DNA from: JAKQIM01 sp964633225
GTDB taxonomy: Bacteria > Chloroflexota > Anaerolineae > Anaerolineales > UBA4823
Assembly: GCA_964633225.1 (NCBI GenBank)
Contig: CAZWFQ010000009.1
Coordinates: 1 to 64,000, forward strand
Length of the DNA: 64,000 bases
Direction: 5' to 3'
A model generated the notes under the pieces. That model ran no database searches. It was not told the DNA's origin and saw nothing but the letters and a program-made list of their open reading frames with translations. Shown here one piece after another: positions 15,551 through 24,405 of the stretch (position 1 is the first letter of the stretch; every line of letters begins with the position of its first letter). Both the position numbers and the translations under genes were made by a program.

Positions 15551-17608
15551 TTGTCCCTGACACCCTTCTTTTCGCCCAGCGGCATTGCCATCATTGGCGC
15601 ATCGCATGAGCCCACCAAGTTGGGGCATGGCCTGGCCTACAACCTGGCGCGCAGCAATTACTCCGGCGCCATGCACTTTGTCAACCCCAAGGGCGGCAAG
15701 CTCTTCGGACAGCCAATCTATACCAACATCTCTGAAGTTCCAGATCCAGTTGACCTGGCTGTGGTGCTCACCCCCGCCCCCACCGTGCCGCAAACCCTGC
15801 GCGAATGCGCCAAAAGGGGCATTCTAGCGGCGATTGTTCTCTCAGGTGGTTTTCGCGAGGTTGGTCCAGAAGGGGCCGCGTTGGAGGCCGAGGTGGTTGC
15901 TGTGGCCCGGGAATACGGCATGCGCTTCATGGGGCCAAACTGTGTCGGCATATTGAACACCCATTTGCCAATGGATGTCACCTTCCTGCCTCCGCCCGGC
16001 CCATTGCCTGGCGAGATTGCTTTTATCTCACACTCTGGGGCGTTGTGCAGTGCCGTGATCGACTGGGGCAGCGGGCAGGGATATGGATTCTCTCACGTGG
16101 TCAGCCTGGGTAACCAGGCCGATGTTAATGAAGCGGACGTCCTTGCGCCCATAGCCGATGATCGCTTTACACGCGTTCTGGCCGTGTATCTCGAAAGCAT
16201 CAGCAATGGCCAGCGCTTTGTTCAAGAGGCCAGCCAGGTCACCCGCCGCAAACCAATTGTTATCTTGAAATCTGGCCGTTCTGCCAGCGGGCAGCGGGCG
16301 GCGGCATCGCACACTGGGGCTTTGGCCGGGCAAGAGCATGCCGTAGACGCGGCCTTCCGCCGCTGTGGTGTCATCCGGGCCAACACCAGCGAAGAGTTAT
16401 TTGACTGGGCACGCGCCCTGGCCTGGTGCCAGCCGCTCAACGGACGCGCCATCTCTGTTCTGACGAATGCGGGCGGCCCTGGTGTGACCGCCTCGGATGC
16501 AGTGGAAGCCAATGGGCTGAGGCTGGCTGAGCTTACCCCCCAGACGCTCGCTGCCTTGCGCCAGATCTTACCGCCCGCTGCCAGCGTGCGCAACCCGGTG
16601 GATATGCTGGCCTCGGGCTCTCCAGAACTTTATGCCAGCAGTTTGAAGATCCTGCTTGATGACCCTGCCACAGACGGGGTGCTGGTTATTCTCCTGGCGC
16701 CGCCCACATTCTCGGCTGGCGCAGTCGCCAGAGCCATGGTGCCCATCATTCAAAGCGCTGCCAAGCCCGTTATCGTGGCACTGATGGGCCAGCGGATGAC
16801 CGGCGAAGCCGCCGAGCACCTGCGTTCAGCCCATATTCCCGAATACTGCTTCACCGAAAGGGCCGTCTCTGCCCTGGCGGTGCTGGCGCAGCGTAGTGAA
16901 TACCTGGCGCGGGCCGATGAACAGCCGGTTGTCCTGGACGTTGATCCTGGCGCCGTGCGCGCCATCCTTGCATCAAAGTCTTCTAGCCCGGCGGATATCC
17001 TGGCGGCTTACGGCATCCCCACCCTGCCCATCCGCCTGGCTGCCAGCCCAGCCCAGGCGGCTGAGGTGGCGCGCCAGCTTGGATTTCCGGTGGTGCTAAA
17101 AGTGGCCTCGCCAGATATCTCGCACAAATCGGACGTGGGCGGGGTGCTGCTTAACCTGGCAGACGAAGCAGCGGTGGCACAAGGTTTTGAGACCGTGGTA
17201 ACCAATGCGCAGCGCGCCATGCCAGAGGCCAAGATCCTGGGAGTACACGTCCAGCGTATGCTGCCTGCCGGGCAAGAAGTGATCGTGGGGGCGGTGCAAG
17301 ACCCGCTCTTTGGGCCGCTGGTGATGTTTGGCTCAGGCGGCGTAGAAGTTGAGGGATTGAAAGATGTAGCTTTTGCTGTGGCGCCACTGACCCGCTCAGA
17401 TGCCGAGCGCATGCTCGAGAACACCTGGGCCGGCCGCAAGCTGCGCGGCTTCCGTAACCTGCCCCCCGCCGACCGCTCCGCCGTGCTGGATGTGCTGCTG
17501 CGCCTGGCGCAGTTGGCGGCAGACTTCCCTGAGCTGCCTGAGATTGAGGTCAATCCGCTGCGCGTGCTGCCTGACGGCCAGGGCGCATTTGCAATTGATG
17601 TGCGCTAA
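15551..17608 (+). CDS. ADP-forming acetyl/acyl-CoA synthetase, fused alpha and beta domains
   Basis: 685 residues from TTG 15551, preceded by GGAGAG seven bases upstream inside the end of the GH36 gene. The N-terminal CoA-binding Rossmann domain (IAIIGASHEPTKLGHG, residues about 9-24) is followed by the succinyl-CoA-ligase-like domain with phosphohistidine in ASHTGALAGQE near residue 260. A C-terminal ATP-grasp domain (about 475-685) has FPVVLKVASPDISHKSDVGGV and ends EIEVNPLRV. It converts acetyl-CoA, ADP and Pi to acetate, CoA and ATP, giving substrate-level ATP in fermenters. Family members also use other acyl-CoAs. Its stop overlaps the convergent peptidase stop by 4 bp. Confidence 0.9.
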   Translation: MSLTPFFSPSGIAIIGASHEPTKLGHGLAYNLARSNYSGAMHFVNPKGGKLFGQPIYTNISEVPDPVDLAVVLTPAPTVPQTLRECAKRGILAAIVLSGGFREVGPEGAALEAEVVAVAREYGMRFMGPNCVGILNTHLPMDVTFLPPPGPLPGEIAFISHSGALCSAVIDWGSGQGYGFSHVVSLGNQADVNEADVLAPIADDRFTRVLAVYLESISNGQRFVQEASQVTRRKPIVILKSGRSASGQRAAASHTGALAGQEHAVDAAFRRCGVIRANTSEELFDWARALAWCQPLNGRAISVLTNAGGPGVTASDAVEANGLRLAELTPQTLAALRQILPPAASVRNPVDMLASGSPELYASSLKILLDDPATDGVLVILLAPPTFSAGAVARAMVPIIQSAAKPVIVALMGQRMTGEAAEHLRSAHIPEYCFTERAVSALAVLAQRSEYLARADEQPVVLDVDPGAVRAILASKSSSPADILAAYGIPTLPIRLAASPAQAAEVARQLGFPVVLKVASPDISHKSDVGGVLLNLADEAAVAQGFETVVTNAQRAMPEAKILGVHVQRMLPAGQEVIVGAVQDPLFGPLVMFGSGGVEVEGLKDVAFAVAPLTRSDAERMLENTWAGRKLRGFRNLPPADRSAVLDVLLRLAQLAADFPELPEIEVNPLRVLPDGQGAFAIDVR

Positions 17609-18717
17609 TAAGCGCTCTCTACCATCATCAAGAGCTGTTCCAGCCCGCTTGCCAGGGGGGCCGTCTGGATGTATTCTTCTGCCGTATGGGCCCCGCCGCC
17701 AATCGTCAGCCCCAGGCAAACGGCTGGCAGCCCAAGGCTGAGTGGGATATTGGCATCCGTCGAGCCTCGGTACCGGCGCGGCGGGATTCCTTGCGCTTCT
17801 AAGGCTCGCATGGCCAGGTGCACCAGGGGATGCTCAGCGGGGATCTCACCGGCCGGCCTGTACCCAACCACATCAACTTGCACTGCAACGCCCGGGCGAT
17901 TAGCCGCCTGGGCCATCGCCTCTACCTGAGACGCCAGCATGTGCAGCGTTTCGGGGCTTTCTGAGCGCAGGTCCACTTCCATGTGAGCCTCGGCTGCAAT
18001 CGTGTTAACCGAAGTGCCGCCAGCTATGATCCCTACATTTAAAGACGTGCGCGGCTGGATTGGCAGAGATAATCCTTTTAATCCCACGATCAAACCGGCC
18101 AGTTCGTGAACTGCCGAGGGGTGTCCATAATCAACCCATGAATGCCCGCCTGTGGTGCGAACCGTAATGCGATAACGCTGAGAGCCCAAACCCTGGTGAT
18201 ATACCAACCCTAATGCCATCCCCTCGATCACCACGTATGCCTGCGGCTCAGATCCAAAGCGCTCCACCACCGCCTTCATGCCCCGCAAATCACCCAGCCC
18301 CTCCTCACACACATTTGCCACCAACCAAAGATCGCCCAAAAGCGCCTTCCCCCGCTGGCGCAGGCCCCACAACAGCCCAAACAAGCCGGCTACCCCCAGC
18401 GAGTTGTCGCCAATGCCTGGGCCGCTGAGCGTTTCAACGCTGCGCACCAGGCTTAGATCTGTACCCAAAGGGAAAACCGTGTCCAGGTGCGCTGACACCA
18501 CCACCGGCCGCGCCAGGGCTTGCGGCGCGCCCAACCCACCTGCCGGCAGCCGCGCCAACACGTTGCCTACATGGTCAATATAAGCATCCAGCCCTTCCTC
18601 CAGCAGGCGATCGCGGACGAACGCAGCCCGCTCTCCTTCTGCAAAAGTCGGCGCCGCCACCTGCTGCACCGCCACAGCCATCTCCAACACCCGCTCAGCT
18701 AACGAATAGTCCACCAC
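17605..18717 (-). CDS. M20 family metallopeptidase
   Basis: 370 residues, GTG start at 18717 with GGGAG just upstream. Di-zinc M20 ligands are visible: H in VVVSAHLDTVF (about residue 77), D in PGIGDNSLGV, the catalytic and ligand Glu pair in VCEEGLGD, and the final His in GGGAHTAEEY near residue 348. The dimerisation insert carries GGHSWVDYG. It resembles peptidase T/CPG2-like dipeptidases and aminoacylases. Cytoplasmic. The substrate is unresolved: short peptides or N-acyl amino acids are both possible. It is convergent with the acyl-CoA synthetase gene. Confidence 0.88.
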   Translation of the reverse strand: MVDYSLAERVLEMAVAVQQVAAPTFAEGERAAFVRDRLLEEGLDAYIDHVGNVLARLPAGGLGAPQALARPVVVSAHLDTVFPLGTDLSLVRSVETLSGPGIGDNSLGVAGLFGLLWGLRQRGKALLGDLWLVANVCEEGLGDLRGMKAVVERFGSEPQAYVVIEGMALGLVYHQGLGSQRYRITVRTTGGHSWVDYGHPSAVHELAGLIVGLKGLSLPIQPRTSLNVGIIAGGTSVNTIAAEAHMEVDLRSESPETLHMLASQVEAMAQAANRPGVAVQVDVVGYRPAGEIPAEHPLVHLAMRALEAQGIPPRRYRGSTDANIPLSLGLPAVCLGLTIGGGAHTAEEYIQTAPLASGLEQLLMMVESAY

Positions 18718-18777
18718 ACACTCCCAACACCTGGCCCATTAGCCAGTTCCGGTCACCCGGCTGCCGTCCACCCCCGG

Positions 18778-19626
18778 CTACACTTTTCTCACCGTTTCTT
18801 TCAATGCTTCTAACCGTGCCTGTGCCAGGCCCGGCAGGGCATCCAATGCATAAAATGGCCCGCTGCCTTCAATCACCAACGAGGCTGAGATATTGCCATG
18901 CAAAACCGCCTGCAGTGGATCGTAAGTGCGGCGGTAACCGGCCAAGAATCCACCGCAAAAGGCATCTCCAGCCCCGCTTGTATCTACCAGGCGGGCCGGG
19001 TAGGCCGAAATCTCCCAACGTGCTTTCGAGACCGAATCGTATAACAACTGGCCGCGCTCACCACACTTGATGACGATGAATTCACAGCCATAAGCCCCCA
19101 ATGCCTCTGCCATCTGCCACAAGTCTGTGTTCCGCCCATGGAAAAGGTTGCGCAGATCCTCTTCGGATGGTATGAAAGCAGTCAGCCCGGTTAGCAAGGC
19201 CGGGATATCATCCCAGAAAGTAGGCGTCATCGTTCCCGGAGATGGATCGAGCGTCACCGTGGTAAAGCCTGCCTGGCGCAGAACGGCTGGCAGCAGGGTA
19301 TGCGTCAGGTAGTCCAACGGGCAAAGGTGNNNNNNNNNNNNNNNNNNNNNNNNNNNNNNNNNNNNNNNNNNNNNNNNNNNNNNNNNNNNNNNNNNNNNNN
19401 NNNNNNNNNNNNNNNNNNNNNNNNNNNNNAGCCATTCACGCGGATAATCCTCACCCACCCGCGCCACCAATCCTGGCATAGCTTCAGGCTCCCAAACGCC
19501 TAAACCCACGGCCGCATAGGCCAGGTTGCCCCCCAACACATCCAAAAGCGCTTTGCCATTCGGCAGCAGCGCATACTCCCGGCGCAACTGCCCTGCAAGA
19601 ATATACCGTAGCGAGGCTGTAGACAT
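18778..19626 (-). CDS. PfkB (ribokinase-like) family carbohydrate kinase, interrupted by assembly gap
   Basis: Both ends are present but residues after about 66 are replaced by 100 N, so the true length is unknown. The N-terminus (LRYILAGQLRREYALLPNGKALLDVLGGNLAYAA) has the substrate-side GGN motif; the C-terminus has DTSGAGDAFCGGFLAGY, in which the Asp of GAGD is the catalytic base and the loop forms the anion hole. It phosphorylates a sugar or nucleoside with ATP; the exact substrate is not readable. The start ATG 19626 is only 7 nt downstream of a TATAAT box, suggesting a leaderless mRNA. Confidence 0.85.
   Translation of the reverse strand: MSTASLRYILAGQLRREYALLPNGKALLDVLGGNLAYAAVGLGVWEPEAMPGLVARVGEDYPREWXXXXXXXXXXXXXXXXXXXXXXXXXXXXXXXXXXHLCPLDYLTHTLLPAVLRQAGFTTVTLDPSPGTMTPTFWDDIPALLTGLTAFIPSEEDLRNLFHGRNTDLWQMAEALGAYGCEFIVIKCGERGQLLYDSVSKARWEISAYPARLVDTSGAGDAFCGGFLAGYRRTYDPLQAVLHGNISASLVIEGSGPFYALDALPGLAQARLEALKETVRKV
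19330..19429. other. Assembly gap of 100 N
   Basis: Exactly 100 unknown bases, the conventional placeholder for a scaffold join of unknown size. It lies inside the PfkB kinase gene, so that reading frame should not be trusted across it. Confidence 0.99.
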
Positions 19627-19633
19627 AGCTTAG

Positions 19634-19639
19634 ATTATA
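19634..19639 (-). promoter_or_regulatory. -10 box of the PfkB kinase gene
   Basis: TATAAT on the minus strand, separated by 7 nt from ATG 19626 and with no SD between them. The predicted transcription start coincides with the start codon. Confidence 0.55.
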
Positions 19640-19662
19640 AGACAAAACCCCATCTTTCAGGC

Positions 19663-21156
19663 TTATTTCCCCGCTTCGATCTGGCTGCCTGCATCGGCAC
19701 AGGTGCAGGCGGTAATCGTATACCCGCCGCGCTGCAAGGTGCCAGCGTACTCTCGCACGCCGTTGTGGGCCACCCAGCCCTCCAGGTTAAAAGCCAATGC
19801 ACCTTCAGCCAAGATCCATTCACCATTGTATTTACGGGCAATATGGATGTGGGTTCCGGTTGCGCGCCCGCCCTCGCAAGAAGGCTGCCCCAGCAGGTCG
19901 CCGGTTTCGACCACCTTGCCTTCCAGGGAGCGCCCTTTGGAAGCAATGTGGTAATAAAATACAATCCAACCCGTGCGTTCATCCCCATCGCCATCCAAAT
20001 CCAACACAACCGTACCATACTCAGAGCGCGCCACAACCCCCGCCGCAACCGCCGTGGCCCAGGCGGTGGTCGGCGTACAGCCGCTTTCCATTGCGCCAGG
20101 CGCAAAATCCAAAGCAGCCAGCGGCTCTCCCTCGCCATAACTGGAATGCGGGCCGCCCGTAAAGGCCCAGGTCAGGCCGGGGGGAAAAGGCAGCTTGAAT
20201 TCTGGCTGCACCAGGCTGCCAGGGATATGCGGCACATCTGCCGCCCAGGGGTCTCCAAACAAGGACGAATACGTTTGTGCAAAGCCATCGAACGCCACTG
20301 TTCGCTCATACTCCTGCCCATCTAAGAGGCGAGAAAAGTAGTATTGAACAGCCACCGTTGCCGCATTCAACCACGGGTCAGGGCGTTCCAGCCGCCCACT
20401 CAAGCGATCGAATTCCAGCATGTTGCCAGATCGCCAGCCGTAGTAACCGTTGTTAAGCGTATTGGCCGCCCAAACAAGCTGCAAATAAAACCCTTTATGG
20501 CGCCAATTATCGTAGCCAAGCACGTAGGGAATATTGGTCGGTTTCTCAGGCTGGGTCAGCGCACCGCTGCTGTACTCCAATAAGGCCAAGAGCAGCCGCG
20601 GACTGACGCTGTGCTCCACTGCCACGTAATCCACAATTGTTGCCGCGTTGCGGGTATCGCCATAGGCGTAATCTTTGTGGTCTTTCAACCAACCTGGGTG
20701 CTCTGCCACGAAGGCCGCGGTGTCAAAGTCAATTTGTGCTGGACCATTGATGAACAGGCTGTCTGGCAGGATCTTATAAGGCGAACCCCAAAATGGCACG
20801 TAATAGATCGGGATTTTCATGGGCATGCCCGGCGGCATGGTGGTGGCGTCAGCGGGGATGAAGGAGTTGGCTGCCAGGATTTCTTTCACAGTGGTGTTGA
20901 AGCGCAGCGCCAGAGTTTCCAGCGTGTCTCCGGTTTGCGCAATATAATCCACCAATTCCCCCGGGGTATATGGCGGGCGCGTGGGATAAGGCGTCATGCT
21001 CAGCTCGCTGGCAGCCTCAGTAGACACAGATACCACTGGCTCAGGCGTCTGGTTGCCATTCACGTCCGGCACATACGTCACCATAGCAGGCTGGCAGGCG
21101 CTCAATGCCCACACCATGCATACCAATAAATATAGACTTTTCTTACTACTTCTCAC
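19663..21156 (-). CDS. LysM and M23-peptidase lipoprotein, paralogue 1
   Basis: 497 residues, GTG start. A lipoprotein signal ends in LSAC (about residue 20). Next come a Thr/Pro linker, a LysM domain (YIAQTGDTLETLALRFNTTVKEILAAN, quoted in part, residues about 70-115) for glycan binding, and a helical domain with SPRLLLALLEYSSG (about 190-330). A C-terminal M23-like domain has GGPH, then LDFAP, an insert DLDGDGD, and the zinc HxH in GTHIHIARKYNGEW. It probably acts on peptidoglycan at the cell surface. The H-to-D spacing (12 residues) is longer than the usual HxxxD. It is the last of three tandem paralogues and has 31 bp to the next. Confidence 0.8.
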   Translation of the reverse strand: MRSSKKSLYLLVCMVWALSACQPAMVTYVPDVNGNQTPEPVVSVSTEAASELSMTPYPTRPPYTPGELVDYIAQTGDTLETLALRFNTTVKEILAANSFIPADATTMPPGMPMKIPIYYVPFWGSPYKILPDSLFINGPAQIDFDTAAFVAEHPGWLKDHKDYAYGDTRNAATIVDYVAVEHSVSPRLLLALLEYSSGALTQPEKPTNIPYVLGYDNWRHKGFYLQLVWAANTLNNGYYGWRSGNMLEFDRLSGRLERPDPWLNAATVAVQYYFSRLLDGQEYERTVAFDGFAQTYSSLFGDPWAADVPHIPGSLVQPEFKLPFPPGLTWAFTGGPHSSYGEGEPLAALDFAPGAMESGCTPTTAWATAVAAGVVARSEYGTVVLDLDGDGDERTGWIVFYYHIASKGRSLEGKVVETGDLLGQPSCEGGRATGTHIHIARKYNGEWILAEGALAFNLEGWVAHNGVREYAGTLQRGGYTITACTCADAGSQIEAGK

Positions 21157-21187
21157 TGCTAACTACTCACAATCCACTATGCACGAC

Positions 21188-22777
21188 CTATGGTTCCCTG
21201 CGCCTCATAATCAACGATTCGCCTTCCCCGTATACGCTAGATTTGATCGTCAAACCGTTTCGCGTCAGCGTACCCAGGTAAACATCGTCGCCTGCATGCG
21301 CTTCCCAACCGCTCAAAACGAAAGGCAGCGGCCCATCAGCCGGGATCCACTCACCATTATACTTGCGTGCAATGTGCACATGCGTGCCAGTTGATATGCC
21401 GCCCTCGCAAGACGGATGGCCTAGCAGATCGCTTGTATCCAACCAATCGCCCACTTCAACCTGAATTCTGGTGACGTGCAAATATAAGAGATTCCAACCC
21501 GTCTGCTCAAAACCATCACCATCCAGGTCCTGCACAATCACGCCGCCCCCAGAACGCACCACCAGGCCTGGGGCCATTGCCGCAACCCATGAATTCGACG
21601 GTACACAGCCCGATTGTGTGCTGGCAGGTGCAAAATCTAACGCTGCGCGGGCACCATCACGCTCCCAAGCACCATGCGGGCCGCCGGTAAAACTCCAATA
21701 CTGCCCGATCAAGAAGGGTAGGATCAGATCCGGCTGGGCCAGGTCGGGCGGATATAAGGGCTCCACTTCCATAGCCCGCGCCCAGGGATTGTCAAACATG
21801 CGCCGGTAGAGGGCAGGCAGGCCAATCCCATCATTCAATGCCTGCACCCAACTGACGGTATCGTATACCTGGGCTAAATAGTACTGCAAAGCCACCGTAC
21901 CAGCATTCAAATCGGGTGCCAGGCGCGCAGACACCCCATCTGAAAATTTGACCTCCGTCACCAGGCCTTCGCGCCAGCCGTAGAAGCCCACCGAAAGTTG
22001 GTTCACAGCCCAAGACAACTGACCGTACAGCCCCTTACGGCCAAAATCAATCTTTCCCAAGGGATAGTCTTCTTGGGCAATGTTAGCAGGCTGCCCGTAT
22101 AGCCAGCCGCTCTGGTATTCCAGCAACGCCAACAGCAGGCGCGGGTTGATCGAATTTTCGAGCGCCACGCGCTCCACAATCTCGGCCCCCGAAGTCCACT
22201 GGCTGGTTCCCAACCACTCGCGATACTCGCTCAAATAACCACCAGCCTGGTTAACAAAAGCATCGACATCAAAATTCGCCGCCGAGGGCGAGTTGATCAC
22301 TTCGCTGTCGGGCAGCACTTTTTCAGAAAGGGTGGTATTTGCCAGGCGTTGGGGAATGATCAGCAGGGTATTGGGGGCCAGCAGTGCCGCGGCCGGCAAA
22401 GGGTCTGGCGAAGAGATTTCGCTTGCATCAACGCCAAAGCGCACTGCCACCACTGGCAATGTGTCACCTGCCTGGGTGTAATACAGCAATGGAGGGGCCG
22501 GGGTGCCGGTTTCAGCAGGCACAGGGTTGGCTTGTACAGCCGCGCTCGAAGCGACCAACTCAGTGGGGTTGATCTGCTCGGGTATGGATACGGGCTCTTG
22601 CCCGCTGCCATAGCCCCCTGGCGCCGGGGTCACCTGTACCACCACAGTCGGCAGGCTGGCGCCACCTGGCGCAATAAACAACGGCGCCTGGGGCCCGCCC
22701 GTCCCAATCGAACAGGCCAGGGTTGCCGCTGCCAAAACTGCCCCTACCACCAGAGTTCTAAATGATTTTTTTATCAT
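21188..22777 (-). CDS. LysM and M23-peptidase lipoprotein, paralogue 2
   Basis: 529 residues from ATG 22777; a TTG nine bases upstream is the alternative. The lipobox is LACS (TLACSIGTGG), followed by a Pro/Ala linker. The LysM domain begins YYTQAGDTLPVVAVRFGV (about residue 100) and IIPQRL closes it. The helical domain carries INPRLLLALLEYQSGWL. The M23-like domain has GGPHGAWERDGARAALDF, DLDGDG and GTHVHIARKYNGEW. Domain order and motif spacing equal those of paralogue 1. An outer-surface peptidoglycan hydrolase or wall-binding role is inferred. The C-terminal tail (EGESLIMRRREP) is divergent from the other copies. Confidence 0.82.
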   Translation of the reverse strand: MIKKSFRTLVVGAVLAAATLACSIGTGGPQAPLFIAPGGASLPTVVVQVTPAPGGYGSGQEPVSIPEQINPTELVASSAAVQANPVPAETGTPAPPLLYYTQAGDTLPVVAVRFGVDASEISSPDPLPAAALLAPNTLLIIPQRLANTTLSEKVLPDSEVINSPSAANFDVDAFVNQAGGYLSEYREWLGTSQWTSGAEIVERVALENSINPRLLLALLEYQSGWLYGQPANIAQEDYPLGKIDFGRKGLYGQLSWAVNQLSVGFYGWREGLVTEVKFSDGVSARLAPDLNAGTVALQYYLAQVYDTVSWVQALNDGIGLPALYRRMFDNPWARAMEVEPLYPPDLAQPDLILPFLIGQYWSFTGGPHGAWERDGARAALDFAPASTQSGCVPSNSWVAAMAPGLVVRSGGGVIVQDLDGDGFEQTGWNLLYLHVTRIQVEVGDWLDTSDLLGHPSCEGGISTGTHVHIARKYNGEWIPADGPLPFVLSGWEAHAGDDVYLGTLTRNGLTIKSSVYGEGESLIMRRREP

Positions 22778-22824
22778 GCTGTCCAACTACCTATATATCG
22801 ATCCCTGATATGGGTTACCATTCT

Positions 22825-24129
22825 TCATGGCCTGGAAATCTGGTTGACATCAAACCTGCCATTCCATGCCTCAATTGACTGCCCATCGCGGGTCAAGAAA
22901 CCATCATACTCCACGCCCGTGCCGCTTGAAGCCCAGCCATCCAGCACAAAGGCCCAGGCAGCCTGGTCAGCCGAGATCCACTCACCATTATACCTTCGCG
23001 CCAGGTGCAGGTGGGTGCCGGTAGAATAGCCCCCCTCGCAAGAAGGATGCCCAAGGCGCTCGCCAGCGCGCAAATAAGTGCCTTCTTCAACGCGCTGGTA
23101 ATCATCAATGTGCAGGTAAAGTACGCTCCAGCCCGTCTGCTCAATGCCATCGCCATCCAGATCTTGTACCACCGATCCATTTTCAGCGCGCACGATCAAC
23201 CCATCGGCCACAGCCGCCACCCAGGCTTCGCTGACCACACAGCCCATCGGCTCTCCAGGAGGGGCAAAATCCAATCCCGCCCAGGCAGAGCCATCGCCCC
23301 AACCGCCATGCGGTCCGCCCGTAAAAGACCAATACTCTTCGTCCTCAAAAGGCAGCTGCATGGATGGTTGAGAAAAGGCCTCGGGCATCAGCGGCTCGAC
23401 CGTGTAATCGAAGGGGTAGCCGAACAATGAGGCGTAAACTGCATATAGCCCGTCTTGGGTAACAGCCTGCTCCCAATTGGGGCGGTCATAGAGCAAGGCA
23501 TAATAAGACTGCACGCCAGCCGTCCCGGCGTTGATGGTAGGATCAATTGGCACCGTCATGCCGTCTATCAGCACCCAAGAGCCAATCGCATTGACACGCC
23601 ACTGGTAAAAGCCGCGGTTCAGGTTATTTGCCGCCCAGGCAAGCTGTAAATATAATCCTTTGCGCCAGTAGTCCCGGTTGCCCAGCGGCTGATCCAGGGT
23701 ATCTTTCTCCGGATTACTCTGCCGCAGCCAGCCGCTCTGATATTCCAGCACGGCCAGCAGCAGCCTGGGGTTGACCGAAAACTCTTGNNNNNNNNNNNNN
23801 NNNNNNNNNNNNNNNNNNNNNNNNNNNNNNNNNNNNNNNNNNNNNNNNNNNNNNNNNNNNNNNNNNNNNNNNNNNNNNNNNNNNNNNCTCAACCCCGGCA
23901 GCTCCCGCAGCGCATCGGGCGTGGGCGTCATGATACTCGGATCATCCGCCCGCCGGACAAACGGCAGGAACATCGAAGCAGTCGGCTGTACAATGGGCGC
24001 CGGCAGACCATCTTGAAAAGCCGGCTGTGTACTCGAAGGCGCCCGAGCTGGCATGACACAACTTGCCCCAGCCACCAACAGACCTAACAGCGTCGCTATC
24101 CTTGCGCAAAGCCTAATCAAAATCAGCAT
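22825..24129 (-). CDS. M23-peptidase lipoprotein, paralogue 3, interrupted by assembly gap
   Basis: The start ATG 24129 is preferred because a signal peptide begins there (MLILIRLCARIATLLGLLVA, lipobox GASC) and AAGG lies just before it. The region where paralogues 1 and 2 have the LysM domain falls in the 100-N gap, so LysM cannot be confirmed. After the gap the helical domain shows VNPRLLLAVLEYQSGWL and the M23-like domain GGPHGGWGDGSAWAGLDF, DLDGDG and GTHLHLARRYNGEW. It ends with DGQSIEAWNGRFDVNQISRP. It is the first gene of the tandem set and is divergent from FTCD across about 276 bp. Confidence 0.78.
   Translation of the reverse strand: MLILIRLCARIATLLGLLVAGASCVMPARAPSSTQPAFQDGLPAPIVQPTASMFLPFVRRADDPSIMTPTPDALRELPGLXXXXXXXXXXXXXXXXXXXXXXXXXXXXXXXXXXQEFSVNPRLLLAVLEYQSGWLRQSNPEKDTLDQPLGNRDYWRKGLYLQLAWAANNLNRGFYQWRVNAIGSWVLIDGMTVPIDPTINAGTAGVQSYYALLYDRPNWEQAVTQDGLYAVYASLFGYPFDYTVEPLMPEAFSQPSMQLPFEDEEYWSFTGGPHGGWGDGSAWAGLDFAPPGEPMGCVVSEAWVAAVADGLIVRAENGSVVQDLDGDGIEQTGWSVLYLHIDDYQRVEEGTYLRAGERLGHPSCEGGYSTGTHLHLARRYNGEWISADQAAWAFVLDGWASSGTGVEYDGFLTRDGQSIEAWNGRFDVNQISRP
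23788..23887. other. Assembly gap of 100 N
   Basis: Second run of exactly 100 N, inside lipoprotein paralogue 3. Its position in a set of three near-repeats suggests the assembler failed or collapsed there; the real missing length is unknown. Confidence 0.99.
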
Positions 24130-24365
24130 ACCTTTCACAGGAACGAGACGTACATTCGCACTCCACGTACACATGCAGTACCATTTACGTCTTGTTCCGA
24201 TTCGTTTGATTTTACATCACAATGATTCCGCCAGTCAACCGATATGCATAGCAATTCCATCACTTTGTTGCAAGTTTTATACCGCCCAGGCAGATTGTCA
24301 TGTTACAAATGTCCTGCTTTCGCCCAGATTGGGCAGATTAGCATCAATCTTCCCCACCCTCTTGA

Positions 24366-24371
24366 TATAAT
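24366..24371 (+). promoter_or_regulatory. -10 box upstream of FTCD
   Basis: TATAAT 34 nt before ATG 24406, with GAGG (24395 region) as SD. The remainder of the 24130-24405 divergent intergenic region shows nothing else I can name. Confidence 0.5.
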
Positions 24372-24405
24372 AAACTCTATCTACTATCTCATCTCGAGGT
24401 CACTC

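Noticed and set aside
24244..24405. A longer FTCD starting at 24244
   Set aside because: The extra 54 residues are not family sequence and include the promoter region; ATG 24406 has an SD and starts the conserved domain.
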